Shown here: piece by piece, positions 1 to 11,467 of the stretch | How the letters are laid out: each line of letters opens with the position of its first letter | How positions within the stretch are numbered: the first letter of the stretch is position 1 | From: Sclerotiophoma versabilis | Lineage: Eukaryota; Ascomycota; Dothideomycetes; Pleosporales; Didymellaceae | NCBI GenBank assembly: GCA_012274445.1 | Contig: JAAROD010000015.1 | Coordinates: forward strand, 1,674,001 to 1,738,000 | DNA: 64,000 nt | Reading direction: 5' to 3' | Position numbers and translations under genes: made by a program | Notes under the pieces: model-generated | The model's database searches: none | Told to the model about the DNA's origin: nothing | What the model saw: the letters and a program-made list of their open reading frames with translations, nothing else

Positions 1-1222
1 GACGAGGCCTTTGCACGCCTTTCGTCACTGATGCGTACTCTCCTCGGAAATGACTCCAATGATGTAGGCTTGCAGAGGACCTCGTTTTCCAAGTGCTGCC
101 ATTGCAAACATTCTATTCCGTGGTCTCCAGTGAATGAGAAGCCTCGAATCTTTTGCCTCTGGGCACATTGCTGGACCAAGTATCTGAGTTATATCCGATT
201 GTGTATACTTTTGAGTACTCAACACTTGAATGCTGAAATCCATCATATCGTTGACTTGCTCATTCCTGAACCTGAGAAGGTCGATCGCGTCGGTGAGAGT
301 GCATCGCGGAACCGTGACATACCTGTCTGAACAACGGGTGTGTATGTGAACAGCTCACGAAAGCACATGCGAATCCAAGAATCAACCGACCTACAGAGAG
401 TACGTAGCCAGGTTTGAGGCGCCTTAGGCGGCTACCAAGTCGGGTGTAGATTGCTTGTCTTACGGTAAGCCTAGTATTGCGTAAACGCGGTCTCTCCCAT
501 CTAAGCAACGTAAACTGCGAGTGCTAGCCAAGATGGTGGAGACTGTTGTGCTATACATGCGCTTTAACACAATGCGACTGGATCGTAGCACAAACTATGG
601 CGAACAGTCTCTATCCGCCTTGAGCGCCGTTCGTAATAGGTGATCGAGGTTGGGAGTTAACCTCTTTACCACCCTACACCCAGACCGCTGATTCTGCCTA
701 GTGGTATTCCTGGACTACCCATAGATTATAAGGGTAAAGCTTACTTGGCGCTGGTAGTCTACAACTGTCAGCGAATTGATATCTTGTTTGGGCGTACATA
801 CTTCTAAAACTTATCGTGTGCAAAGCAGAAAACAGGCTTCGAAATCAAACGGCCAGTATCGCACACTGAGGGAAGAAACTACCTGCGAAATACGGTATCA
901 GCCTTGAGAGTCAGACACAACCTGACAGTTCGGGTGAGAGCCGACTATGAGCTTTTCTTTATGCTGGTAGTCAGACAAGAGTGCGCTTGGTCAGCTGTGG
1001 CTGAGAAAGTCAACAGTAAATGATGGCGAATTGATAGCGATTGTTCGATTGATAGATATGTGAAGAGAAAGATAATCATCAACGTGCCCCAAACCATGTG
1101 CGCGGATCCAAAGTCTTACGCGCTTCTCTATCCAACGAACATCTATATGCACCCGCTTCAAATGCTCAGTCGCTAAATGCAGCAAACCAACAACAGATCT
1201 AAGTCAAAGAAAGTGAAGAATT
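1..1222. other. left-edge stretch, no supported gene
   Basis: I see no recognisable gene here. A 73-residue open frame on the minus strand (25-246) has a locally protein-like composition and could be the last exon of a gene whose other exons I cannot place, but it matches no family I know. The rest contains frequent stops in all frames and no repeats of note. The 3' UTR of the PAQR gene that ends at 1223 must lie in the right part of this stretch. Confidence 0.4.
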
Positions 1223-2783
1223 CTAATAGACTGAGCATCCGACCTGCGCCCTAGTCAATGCAGAAGTGAACATGGCCTGCATGGCCGTGTAATGGAAGAT
1301 GATACCTCCCAGTACAGCAATATGCCAAATGTTGTGACTGCAGCCAAAGTAGTCAAAGAAGCCCGGGAACCAGCGCTCAGGGCACTTGCTAGCATACAAC
1401 ACTGCTCCAGTGATGTACACAATAAGGCTCTTGGTAATAGGCGCATAAAAGTACAGCGCCCACTGAGGGCCGCGAGTCCAAGAAAGCTGGAAGAATGGGA
1501 TGAATCCCGTCAAAGCGAGGGAACAGTAGAAGGCAACGCGCAGCCAAGCCATGTCGGCGCGGTTGAAAGTCGGCTGCCAGGGGAGAATGACACCACCAAC
1601 ACCAAGAGCAGCTGTGAGTGTCATGTATGACCAGCGCGAAACAGGCTCGCAGTAGAAAGCGGCGTATTCTGTAGTGAGGATGGAGGCGGCAACCAGAAGT
1701 GAAATGCCGGTGTAGTCAACGCAGGCGAAGCGCTCAAGCAAAGTCTGTTCCGAGATGCTGCTCATGGTATGCCAGATGGTGGAGCAAGCTAGACATTTAC
1801 ATGCCGCGAAAAAGAAGACGCCAGCAATGAAGATGTCGGCCTTGGTTGATTGGCTCCAGTTGACGCTGGATGGATAGAAGTAGAAAGCCAGGGCAAGGAC
1901 CATGATGAAACCCAGAAGATGAGACCAGATGTTGACGAGCTCGTTATGGAAGCCAAAAACGGAGCGGACGCAGGCCCACTTGCCTTCTGAGAAGCGGTAA
2001 CCCTTACGGATGTGTGGGTTGATTCTCCAGGGCTCCGGCAGGTCTTCGTAATGGATCAGACCATGTTCCTTCGCGCGAGCCAGTGCACGTTGCACACCGT
2101 GTTCAATTGTGATCTCCACGGTCTCACGAGCGCGACGGGCCTTGTCAAGACCACTGTCGACCACGCCCTTGGCAGCTTCGATACCTTCATCCATCTTCCT
2201 TCGCCCACTTTCGTACATCTCGTGGGCATACGAGCCGAGCGTGCCATCTTTCAAAGCATATGCGCGTGTCTCAAATTCGGTCAGATATGAGTCCATCAGC
2301 TGTATGCCTTCCATAACCTTCTCGCCCAACGTCTCCTGCGATTCAAGCGCTTCTTTGTATCGCTCCTCGAGTGTCTCAACGAAAACGGAGGCTTGGCGGC
2401 GTCCGGCTTCGAAGGCGCCATCGGAGATCTTCGAGCATGATTCGCGCACAGTGAGGAGGGTTGTGTACGCGTACTCGACGCCTGCATCGTATTTGAGGTA
2501 GCCGTATTCTTCGAGGAAGTCCAGTCTGCAATTGAGGTCGGCCAGGAAGTTGCGAAGCTGTGGACAGGGTCAGTCATAAGCAATAGCAATTACATGAAGA
2601 GGTGCCTACCATCAAGTGGAAGTTTTCCGCTTCCTGGAGGCAGGGTCTGGGGTGCCACGAGTGACGCCGCTGACGCTGTTCTTCAAAGGTGCCATAGCCA
2701 GGACGGCGCAGGCGTTGAGTTGGCTCCTCTTGCGAAGTCATGACGGCGGTGCTCACACCTGTGGAGGACATGGAGCGCAACAT
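1223..2783 (-). CDS. PAQR / haemolysin-III family membrane protein (Izh3-like)
   Basis: Seven-transmembrane receptor-like protein of the adiponectin-receptor/haemolysin III family; fungal members (Izh proteins) are membrane proteins linked to zinc and sterol/ceramide homeostasis. Two exons are supported: 2783-2610 and 2557-1223, joined over a 52-nt intron (GTAGGC...CCACAG), phase 0. The long hydrophilic N-terminal part looks helical and charged, as in Izh3-type members; the membrane half follows. Family motifs are visible: FHNELVNIWSHLLG before TM1, STIWHTMSS (His of motif B) and SHNIWHIAVLGGIIFHY near the C-terminus, supplying the predicted metal-binding histidines. The start is uncertain: the frame stays open upstream to about 3090 without an ATG, so I use the first internal ATG (MLRSMSSTG); a further 5' exon is likely. 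Family assignment is firm; the substrate and exact paralogue are not known from sequence. Confidence 0.85.
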
Positions 2784-3020
2784 GAGGGGCAGCGAATTGA
2801 TATACGGGCGCGCGGGGCTGCTGGGGTGTGGCGAGACCGTGGCTGCTGAGAGGTCCAATCGATAACGGTCCCGGATCAGGAAGGTCCTCTGGCTGGCTGC
2901 GTGACAAGACGTCTGGCTGACCTTTGCATGTGCGCGCAAGGAGGTCCTCTGGCTGGGTGGCTTGCTGTCAATGAGTGAATCGGGGCTCTGCGCTAGGGAC
3001 TGGTGGGCCGTCTTCTCCAC

Positions 3021-4592
3021 GAATAGGCGGAATGGAGTGCGCGGCGTGGATGATGAGCCGAAAGCGGAGTGGGCAGCAGCTGGTCGCAGAGAATTACGAG
3101 ATTATGTACAGAAGGACAACCGAGGGCTACGGTGCTGTGGGCGGCAAGATGCCGATTGACGTCTGGAAGAAAGTGGGAGGGTGGAAGCGACGGTGCCCTT
3201 GGCATGTTGGCGCCCGTCATGCCAAATTTCTCATCCGAGGCTGGATCCATTGGAGGATGGGGTTGTCTCGGTGCTTCATAGACCCTGCATATCCTGGTAT
3301 CTCAGGTACAGAACATAAGTTCATGCTAGGGCTGACAGCTGACAGCTGACGGACGGTAGACAGAGGGGCCTTATTCAAGTCTTGAATACATTTTGTTTGC
3401 AAAAGAGCAGTCGTCGTCCTACACAGCATTATCAGGTCCAACAAAGCACACGGCAGCAACGTGGGAAGAACGGCTAAAACCGCTTGGCACTTTCTCCATT
3501 CGACTTGGTGCCCTTGTCCTCTTTTGAACACTAACCCCAGCACCAGCACCAGCAGCGTCATCACGGTTCGCCGACGCATACGGAGTAGTTTGCTTCGATA
3601 TGTTTGTCGAAGGCAACAGTTGATTGCTGAATCTACTTACAATGTCGCACTTCAGTCTACTCTATTCCAATGTCGAGGTTCAGCTTACCTTCTTCGCGCT
3701 TCTACGTTCTGCAAGGCTAGCCCGACAAAGTGGCTGGTAACAACCATGACGATCCTTTCCTTGCTCCCTCCTCACCACACGACGTCATCTCAATCCAAAG
3801 TGCTGCCGCTGTCCTGGGAAGTAAATAGGAACGTCTCATGTGATATTTGGTTCTGCTGGCAACGTTGGACTGACACACTCCTACGCAGATTGCGCGACTG
3901 TTGAACAGCGCCCTCGCCATTCTGCTTCTACATCAACCTTTCCGTGTGTTCCTGCAACCTTACTTTGACCGCGTAACACGCACATGACATGCGCCTAGCA
4001 CTCGGCTTGCAGTCGTACTTAGTATCACTACCCGCATTTGCGCAGTCGCATACTGAGAGCTTCAGCTGGAGCCTTGAACATCATAGATCCGCAGGCTCGA
4101 TCCCAGACCGTCATCGGACATAAATCTCATCGGACGATTTGTACGGGATCCCTTGTCGAGGTCAAATCACTGCCAGATGCCATCAACAGAGCCTCACCTC
4201 TCATGCTTGACCAATTGTAGTTGCGCCCTCGGCGTCATGTGTGCTACAACTTAGCGTAGCTTATTGTATGTCATACTTCGCACTGCAGTACAAACTCAGC
4301 CAAAACTGCAAGCATGTCTTGCCAGGCTGCGCCACGAACTTCGCCGAGCATGCAGTTTGGTCTTCAGTTGTCCAGCAGTTCTCCACGCACATGTGGCTTC
4401 ATTGCCTCCTCGGTCGTTGGCCAATCATCAACGTCCTGATCTCCGCTCCTGGACTCCGGTCAGCATATTTGTAACGTGCATGACCTCAGAGTACGAGGAT
4501 TAAAACTTTACGAACCGTTCGGCAATTTTTTTTTGACATCTCCACTTAACACTTCAGAACCTAGAGTTTACATGCTTCGGTATTAACACGAT
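3021..4592. other. spacer between divergent genes, no gene seen
   Basis: Only short overlapping frames without family resemblance occur here. It should contain the promoters of the PAQR gene (leftward) and of the proline-rich protein gene (rightward), and possibly an undetected first exon of the former. A T-run followed by a short AT-rich segment lies just before 4593. Confidence 0.4.
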
Positions 4593-7215
4593 ATGGCGGT
4601 ACTTGCGGCAATACTGCCAGTCGTCTCTCGCAGCTCTTGCCTTGCCCTCGAGCTGTATCAATTTGCCGCCTCGTCGCCGGGAGAGGCAAAGGACCTCCTG
4701 AAGGTTGCGAGGGCGATTAACAATTTTGCATCAATCTTGAAGCAAGTCGGAACAATCATCAAGGAAGATGACCGACTACCGTCTTATGAGGTATGTCGCT
4801 TCCTGCACAGAGGCCACGCCACCGTCACATTGCCATCTCGTCTTTATCAGGCTGCGAGAACAACGACAATTCATTTCTCATACTACTAGTTCTCAGCTTT
4901 CGCTCGATAACAACATCCGGGAAGCGACGAACGAAAAGATGGGCTTGGCAAGAAGGACAGCTGGCAACCTCGTAGCCGCTTACATGTTGTGCCTGTCGAG
5001 ACTAACAGACACATAGGCCCTCGACGTGCTCGAAGATGTTACGGTTCAATCCCAAAATGTCCTGAAGCAGATCGAGATAACTACTGAGCTTAGCAGACAT
5101 GAGCGAGCCGAAGAAAGGGATATCGCGCGATCAACAAAAGGCCATTTGCGAAACCAGTCACTCGATTTGACAAGACTAGCTTATTTTGCTGCACATCTAG
5201 AATGCTTGAGGTTGACATTGGCTGTCCTCCTGCAGACTTTGTATACTGCCCAAAGTGTTATGTGGTCAAAGTAAGCAAATACCCTCTATATTTCCAGATC
5301 TTTGCGAGATTAAGCGGGCAAGCATGAGCACTCAGGTTGTGCTGCAACACTTGATTTCTAGAACGTGCACAACACGAAATAGCACTCAAACCAACCTTCG
5401 TCAGCACATCTCTTACGATGATACTCTTTCGCTGACTATCTGTGTAGGCTTCGTCCAACAGTATCACCAAAGCAAGCTGCCAAAGCAGTGGTCAATGAGA
5501 AGATCCAGCTTCAGACACTCATCATCGAGCAGCAGATGTCGATATTATCGGCAGTGGTGCTTCACGAGCAAATGCCTCGTCTAGATGCTAGGTTCTTGAT
5601 GGAGGCAGACAGCTCGCAAAGTCTCGTTGCAACAGGGCACGAAAACGCATTGCCTAACCCGAACCATCTCCATCAGTATCAGGACAAGTATCTGGGAAGT
5701 CTCGATACATCCGGCTCCACCGAAGAAGGATGGCTACCCACCGTATGTAGCATCGCTGGCCCACGGACTGAACAGCTATTGGAGAAGTGGACCAGTCTGC
5801 CAGATTTTGATCAACGCCTCCGTGATGCAGAACGGAAGACCCGCACTCAAAAGCATGAGCACCAGCAAGCAACCGTTGAATCAGATAGCGAGGACGAGGA
5901 AGAGAGAGAGAGATACGAGCCTAGTGGTGCAGGCCTAGCTTCACCGCCACCTCAGCGGTCTGGTAGTGTGCAACCGCTATTTATGGACACAACCACTCTC
6001 CCTGTTCCAGTGCCAGGCTCCCAATTCGGCCCATCGGCCCCGATGTCACCAGCCGCTTCACCAAGAGCTTCACGTACGACGTTTGAGATACCAATACCCC
6101 CCCGCACAAGCACAGTTAGCTTACCAATTGAGGCAGCAGCAGCAGTTGAAGCCAAGGAGGAAGATGGAGACCTTGATCTGGAAATACCGTGGGCCCTCCG
6201 CACGAGGAAGTACGAGTGGAGATATATTGACGGCAAAGTTAAGGGATCGAATACCGACCTACCGCCTTCAACTGCATATGCTGAGCGACAAAGCTGGACA
6301 GAAGTCATGGCGAGCTGGGTTTGTAAAGAGGCTATCCAGGAGGCAGGCTACAAGGTTACACAGGTGCAGAAAGAGAGGAAGGATGGGCGCAGGACGAAGT
6401 TCGACACATGCTTCTGTATCGAGCAGCCACTCAAATTTGATCAAATTAAACGCCTAGTCGAGCGGACCGTTGAGATATACCGAAAGAACGTTCCAACGAC
6501 TCCTCCACCACCAGTACCGCCGCGTGTCAGACGCACCTCTTTCGATCGACCTCCTCCTGGCCCACCCCCGAGCTATCTAGCCAAGATGGCTGCCCAAGAT
6601 CGTGATCGAACACCTACCGCAAGCAGACCTCATATACCACTGGAGAGGATATCGAGCACATCAACATATCCAGCGCCACCACCACTGGATCGCTCGATGT
6701 CCATGCCCGGGCCGGGAATGGTTCCTCCGCCACCATACCCCCCGAGTATCAACTCGCAGGCATCCACTCGACCTATGCCCATGCCGACCCCAGGGCCAAT
6801 GCCCATGGCCAACGGCCAATACTCCTCACTACCATCGCAGGGACTGTATCCTCCACAAATGCCACCTCCATCACCAAACCCGCAGCAGTATCAACACCCA
6901 CCTCCTCCACCTGGCGGTCCGTACAACGGCTATCCGATCCCGCCACACGTGCTGCCCTATGCCAATCTATCCAATTCACAGTCACCATTGCGTCAGTCGT
7001 ATCTAATTCCTAGATCAGTGGACAGGTATGATGATGACTCGATGACTTCGGATTCTGGGAGCGGAGAGCGAAGGAGACGAAGATCCAAGTCGAGGAGAAG
7101 GTACGAGAAGGAAGGTGAAGGGAAAAAGAAGAAACATGGGAAGAGCGCGGCGGTGGGGACACTGATGGGGATTGGAGGGTTGACAGCATTGTTGGATGGG
7201 TTAGGTGGGCTATGA
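4593..7215 (+). CDS. fungal-specific protein, helical N-terminal domain and proline-rich C-terminus
   Basis: Conserved filamentous-fungal protein of unknown function, 739 residues from three exons: 4593-4790, 5017-5270, 5448-7215 (introns GTATGT...CATAG of 226 nt and GTAAGC...TGTAG of 177 nt; phases fit). The first ~200 residues, starting MAVLAAILPVVSRSSCLALE, resemble the helical 'fungal N' domain seen at the front of STAND/NACHT-like proteins and of many lineage-specific proteins, but no nucleotide-binding motif follows. The middle is acidic and Ser-rich with a compact segment around 6180-6480 (EIPWALRTRKYEWRYIDGKV). The C-terminal third is dominated by PPPP/PG-rich sequence (6490-7000), then a basic SR-like patch (SGERRRRRSKSRRRY) and a Gly-rich hydrophobic tail ending LLDGLGGL. 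The architecture suggests a scaffold or adaptor; that is inference. Confidence 0.8.
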
Positions 7216-7451
7216 GCTGTGAGCTGCAAGTGACGGGATTTTCGTCTTGGAGCAGTGGAGCGATGATGCATGGCTTGTATGATTATGTTCATGTCACATG
7301 AGTTATTTTCCGCCAGATTCTTCCATGGTTTCCGTTCCTGACTTTTCGAGATGCCGTTCAATCTGCCGTGTCCTGCAATAGGCATCCATATCCCAAACGC
7401 CGCGCTATGCATAAACCAAGTCCTCTTCCTCTTCTTGCCCGCTTTCCCCGT

Positions 7452-8144
7452 TCACCGGCTATCAGCGACATCCGGCAATCTCTCAATGACATACTTGCCC
7501 TTTGCAACACTCACAATCGGCACACCAGGAATCTTCCTGATCCTCCTCTTCAAGTCTTTATCGTTCGTCGCCACCAGGTAAATCCTATGCTTCAACACCC
7601 TCTCCACAATACAGTCATCTGCGTACGTGCCCTTGTGATCGCACTTCAGCCTCTCCCACCTCTCGTCGCGCGCAATGCGCAGCGCAATCCTGTACTTGGG
7701 CCCCAACTTCTCCAACTCGGCCATGACGCAGGTAGTAATGATGGGCGTGGCTTTCGCGTAGAGCAAGTCCATGAGCGCCTTGTCCAGCTCGAGCTTGGCA
7801 TGGACTGTATGTGACAGGAAATTTGTGTCGACGAGGACGGAGTAAGGCGGGCCGAGAGCGGTGTTGGCTTGGAAGAAGAGGGCGGAGGAGACTTGGGGGA
7901 TTTCGCGTTTGGCTACTTCTGCGGCAGCTTTCTTTTTGGCTTCGAGTTCGCCGTCGGCTTGATTCTTCTTTCTACGTGGAAGGGTCAGTGGATAAGTGGA
8001 GGTGGCGGGCGCAAGCAGCGTACAGTCTTGCATCTTTTTGGCCTGTGGGGGGTCAGCGCTGGAGACGGTTGAAGTGGGCGTGTAGAGCTCACCGATGACT
8101 CGCTTCATCTGCGCAAACTTGCGCGTCTTCTTTTGGACACCCAT
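7452..8144 (-). CDS. FCF1: rRNA-processing PIN-domain nuclease Fcf1/Utp24
   Basis: Essential component of the small-subunit processome; the PIN endonuclease cleaves the pre-rRNA at early sites A1/A2 in the nucleolus. Three exons: 8144-8093, 8042-8024 (only 19 nt) and 7971-7452, giving 196 residues, the family's usual size. Splicing the tiny exon restores the conserved N-terminus MGVQKKTRKFAQMKRVIG followed by QKDARLKKN; reading through instead gives non-conserved sequence. PIN hallmarks are visible: VLVDTNFL (metal-ligand D72), VMAELEKLGPKYRIALRIARD, HKGTYADDCIVERV (acidic pair) and ATNDKDLKRRIRKIPGVPI. The C-terminus ERLPDV is typical. Its left neighbour converges tail to tail with a 236-bp gap; its start faces the CSI2-like gene. 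Confidence 0.95.
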   Translation of the reverse strand: MGVQKKTRKFAQMKRVIGELYTPTSTVSSADPPQAKKMQDCTLLAPATSTYPLTLPRRKKNQADGELEAKKKAAAEVAKREIPQVSSALFFQANTALGPPYSVLVDTNFLSHTVHAKLELDKALMDLLYAKATPIITTCVMAELEKLGPKYRIALRIARDERWERLKCDHKGTYADDCIVERVLKHRIYLVATNDKDLKRRIRKIPGVPIVSVAKGKYVIERLPDVADSR

Positions 8145-8822
8145 GGCTGCGGCGTTGTGGTGGTGCGTGTGCGCGTAGATGTCGATAGAGCTGATACTTT
8201 TTGGTGGAGCACTTTGGCACTTTCCGCTACGGATGCCAAGAGTTCTCAAAAATCAGACGCTAAGAAGCAGTGGGTCCCAGGAATAGCAACAGCGCTGAAC
8301 GTAGTGCATCACGCAGGGACTCTGTTAAGCAGAAGGGTTCACGATGGGAAAATTGTTCTTCTTTCCACTTTGCGTTCGTGTCTGAGCAAGCGCAGCACTA
8401 CGTGACATTGCAGCCATATTTTTCTTTGTTACTACGCCTGCTAGTCACCGCTATCTGGCGTTCGTCACCGTCCCTCGCTCATCTCGCCGCCCCCATTCCG
8501 ATCGCTAGCCCGTGCAAACAACAAGCGAACTGGGCGCTCGATCCTCACTCGGCCGCGCCCCTGCAGCCCCATTCTCTCCGCCAACAGCCCAGCAAACAGG
8601 GTCCTCTCCGCCTTCTGCTGTCCTGCCGCTCGTTTGACCGAGCCATTACTACATTCGACCCCCCGAGCGACGCCCTCCATTCGTTCGCAGAGAGCCTCGT
8701 CCCCTGAGACACGATCGGCCGCACGACTCGGCGCCGCCCTTCATCCACGCCGTCCCCTTAAGCGGGCCCCTCCATACCCCGACCGCACCACAACCCACGT
8801 CGAACGTCGTACACACCTCGCA
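8145..8822. promoter_or_regulatory. shared divergent promoter region FCF1 / CSI2-like gene
   Basis: This 678-bp spacer separates two divergently oriented start codons, so it must hold both promoters and 5' UTRs. The right half (about 8460-8820) is strikingly C- and pyrimidine-rich on the plus strand, as is common in 5' leaders of highly expressed filamentous-fungal genes. An open frame runs from about 8634 into the CSI2-like CDS, but its upstream part lacks protein-like character; I regard it as leader. Confidence 0.4.
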
Positions 8823-10013
8823 ATGCGTCCTTCGGTCGGCCTGTTGGGCGTGCTGCTCGCTGCAGCCCCTGCCGTCCTTGCGCAGGGCGACAACAATCTA
8901 CCGCAGCTGTCAACGCTTCAGCAGCCTGACGGACAGGGTGCATCGTCCACCGCTGCAGCGTCGTCTGCTGCAGCCTCTTCAGCCAAGCCATCCACCACAG
9001 TGGCAGCCTCTTCAGCGGAGGCGACATCGGCGGCGCAATCAAGCGCAGCATCGTCAGGAACCACAGCTGCCAGCGCCGACAATGGCGGCAGCTTCCCTAC
9101 TGTCACACAAGCCATCGTTCAGCTCTCGGGCTTGCCTACGCTTGCTGGTGTGGGTATTCCTAACCAACAGGTGCCAGATACCTCTGGTGCTCTCTTTATG
9201 CAGAAGTCAGACCTGCCGGATGGAACCGTGTTTATTTGTGTCGGTGCCATCTTGGGTTTCCTCGGTGCTTGCGTGCTTCTGTGGCGAGGTCTCGTTGCGT
9301 GGTCGCTGCATCGATCTGTCAAGCGCGCTGCTCTGGCGCAGAACCTGGCTGATATGAAGGCCATGTCAGCAGTGCCTGGCAAGAAGCGTGGCATGTATAC
9401 GCATGTTGGTGCTAGCTCCACCATGTCTCTGGATCATCTGTCTGCGGCGCCCACCGGGAATTCAAGGCCTCAGAAGCCATTCACTCAGGGTTCCGGTGGC
9501 ACACCTACCAGGGCTGCATCTTCTCTGTTCTTCTCTCCTACCGCAGGTGGCTCGGCTGGTCTCGCACAGCAAGGCAACCGCTCGTCCAACTACCTGCCTG
9601 CAGGTTACTACGCTACTGGTACCGCAGCACCCGCTGGTGGATCTCCAATGGGACACGTCGGTGGACACGGCGCTCACCTGTCAACTAACTCGCTAGCAAT
9701 GCCAGGGAACCGCTTCAGCCGAGCATCCGGCATCTCACCTCCAGGCTCGCCATCTCTTCCACCGTCTCGCGGCTACGACCGCGCTCCCCCGTCGAGAGAC
9801 GGCCTTTCCAACTATAACCGCAGCAGCGTTGCAACCCTCAACACACCAGGGAATACCAGGAGCGGTGTCTACGGCCACGGCCAGGCTAGCATAAGCAATC
9901 TGTCTCTGAACGTACCAGGCGGTACTACAGAAGCCGGCGGGCGGGCACCGAGTGCCTATCTTGAAGATCTGTTCGAGAATCACGGCGGTTCGCGCTCGCA
10001 AGAGAGGTTCTAG
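8823..10013 (+). CDS. CSI2-like single-pass secretory/plasma-membrane protein
   Basis: Intronless 396-residue type I membrane protein. It starts with a signal peptide (MRPSVGLLGVLLAAAPAVLAQ), chosen because the ATG at 8823 gives exactly this leader. A Ser/Ala/Thr-rich, probably O-glycosylated stretch follows (about residues 40-95), then a conserved juxtamembrane segment FMQKSDLPDGTVF and one transmembrane helix (about 135-158), then LHRSVKRAAL and a long cytosolic tail rich in Ser, Gly and Pro. This order and the juxtamembrane motif resemble fungal CSI2 proteins, which in yeast localise to the bud neck/vacuole and were linked to chitin deposition. The role here is inferred from that resemblance; no enzymatic domain is visible. 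Confidence 0.7.
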   Translation: MRPSVGLLGVLLAAAPAVLAQGDNNLPQLSTLQQPDGQGASSTAAASSAAASSAKPSTTVAASSAEATSAAQSSAASSGTTAASADNGGSFPTVTQAIVQLSGLPTLAGVGIPNQQVPDTSGALFMQKSDLPDGTVFICVGAILGFLGACVLLWRGLVAWSLHRSVKRAALAQNLADMKAMSAVPGKKRGMYTHVGASSTMSLDHLSAAPTGNSRPQKPFTQGSGGTPTRAASSLFFSPTAGGSAGLAQQGNRSSNYLPAGYYATGTAAPAGGSPMGHVGGHGAHLSTNSLAMPGNRFSRASGISPPGSPSLPPSRGYDRAPPSRDGLSNYNRSSVATLNTPGNTRSGVYGHGQASISNLSLNVPGGTTEAGGRAPSAYLEDLFENHGGSRSQERF

Positions 10014-11467
10014 AAAGACCTTCAGGTGCAGCCTGTCGTGCATCGGATATCGAGGTCGCAGTCTCTAATCGACAGTGGAGTGAGGCTGTATCGTTCAGCG
10101 TACCAGGTCTCTCGAGAACGAATCTGGGATGTCGAAATCGCTTTGGAGAGGTCGAAGCCTGCCATTACGTGGTGGAGAGACGACCGGTGGAGACCATAAT
10201 TGGCGCCTCTATTATGATTTTGACGCACAGAGCTACCAGGGTTTCGGTACCGTACTAGGTATCGCGGTCTTGTGTTGAGGTCGTGCTGCATGTGCGGGTC
10301 CCTCGTTGATTCGACGCTGTGGTACCTTGCGGAACGGATCCATGTCACATATCGAGTCCACAACCTTGTTAGCTAGCACGACAGCATTTTGCCATTTTTA
10401 CGATCGCTGGCGTTTTTGCAGAAGCCAATGGCATTGGCGGGTGTTGGCTGGTTTTATTCATTCTTGTGCATAGATACCTTGAGATAGTTATTGTTCGTAA
10501 TGATGGGCAGGGCTTGTACCGTAGTAATCCAACGTAAGAAGACCAACATGTGGGGAGCCGGTGATACGGCTGCAATGCGTGCATGTAGTATCCAGTTGCC
10601 ATGTCCAAGGTGCTTGTCACAAGCGTCTTATGCCGCAATACAAGAGGGAGCTATATTTGGTCAAAAGTCCCATTCGCGCATGTTCCGTGCAGCGCACACT
10701 CGTCCAAGCTCGTTGAAAACGACCGTCAAGGTTGTGAAACTACTCACATTAGGACAAGCAACAGCGAAAAGAGGCAACATAAAGAGAGAGAGAGAGAGAG
10801 AAGGTTGACGGTCGGTCAGCCGGTTATCATTGCAACTCTGAAGCTGTCCGCTGAGCACGTCCGCGGACTGCTGGTCATTGGCTGAGACAGGCAGTGCCAG
10901 CATGCAGAACGCTAGTTGGTGCTGCGAGATCTTGTTTCTGGAGCGACCAAAGTCTGGTTGTAGATGCAGTAGCGGTTGCACTTGTGCACTATGAGGCGAT
11001 GGACGACGTGTTTGCTCAGAAAATTGGCTGCGACATTGTTCTGCAATGTAAAGACAGTGTCGTCATGCGCAGATGGGTGCTTTTCTCTCTCGGCACTGCA
11101 ATCTTTGGCGCAACAACGTCCAGACACCAGTAGAGCGTTCTCTGACCGGAGCAGGAAAGCAGATGTAGCTTGATGTTAAAGATCCTGTTATCATCCAGTG
11201 CAAGGCAAATCAGTTGCGTGTCAGATTTCTTGTTCCAAGGCGGTTCACGCCAATTATGACTAGCATGTCAATACAACAATGCAGGGGATTCTAAAGAGGC
11301 ACTAAAAGGTGGTGTTCAAGGAACACAAATTTGGGGTCGAATTTGTGGTATTAATGACCATTCAGACTGAAAGTCTGTTGTGACAATTGCCACGCTCTAC
11401 TCATAGTGAACTCCTTGCAAAAGTAGCTCCAACATGAGACTTCCCACCTGATTCATCAATCATCCAT
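10014..11467. other. spacer between convergent genes, no gene seen
   Basis: About 1.45 kb between the stop codons of two convergent genes. No frame resembles a protein family. It contains 3' UTRs and one dinucleotide microsatellite at 10783-10801. Confidence 0.45.
10783..10801. repeat. (AG)n microsatellite
   Basis: About nine uninterrupted AG units followed by AAGG, in non-coding DNA. A simple-sequence repeat that could be length-polymorphic between isolates. Confidence 0.9.
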
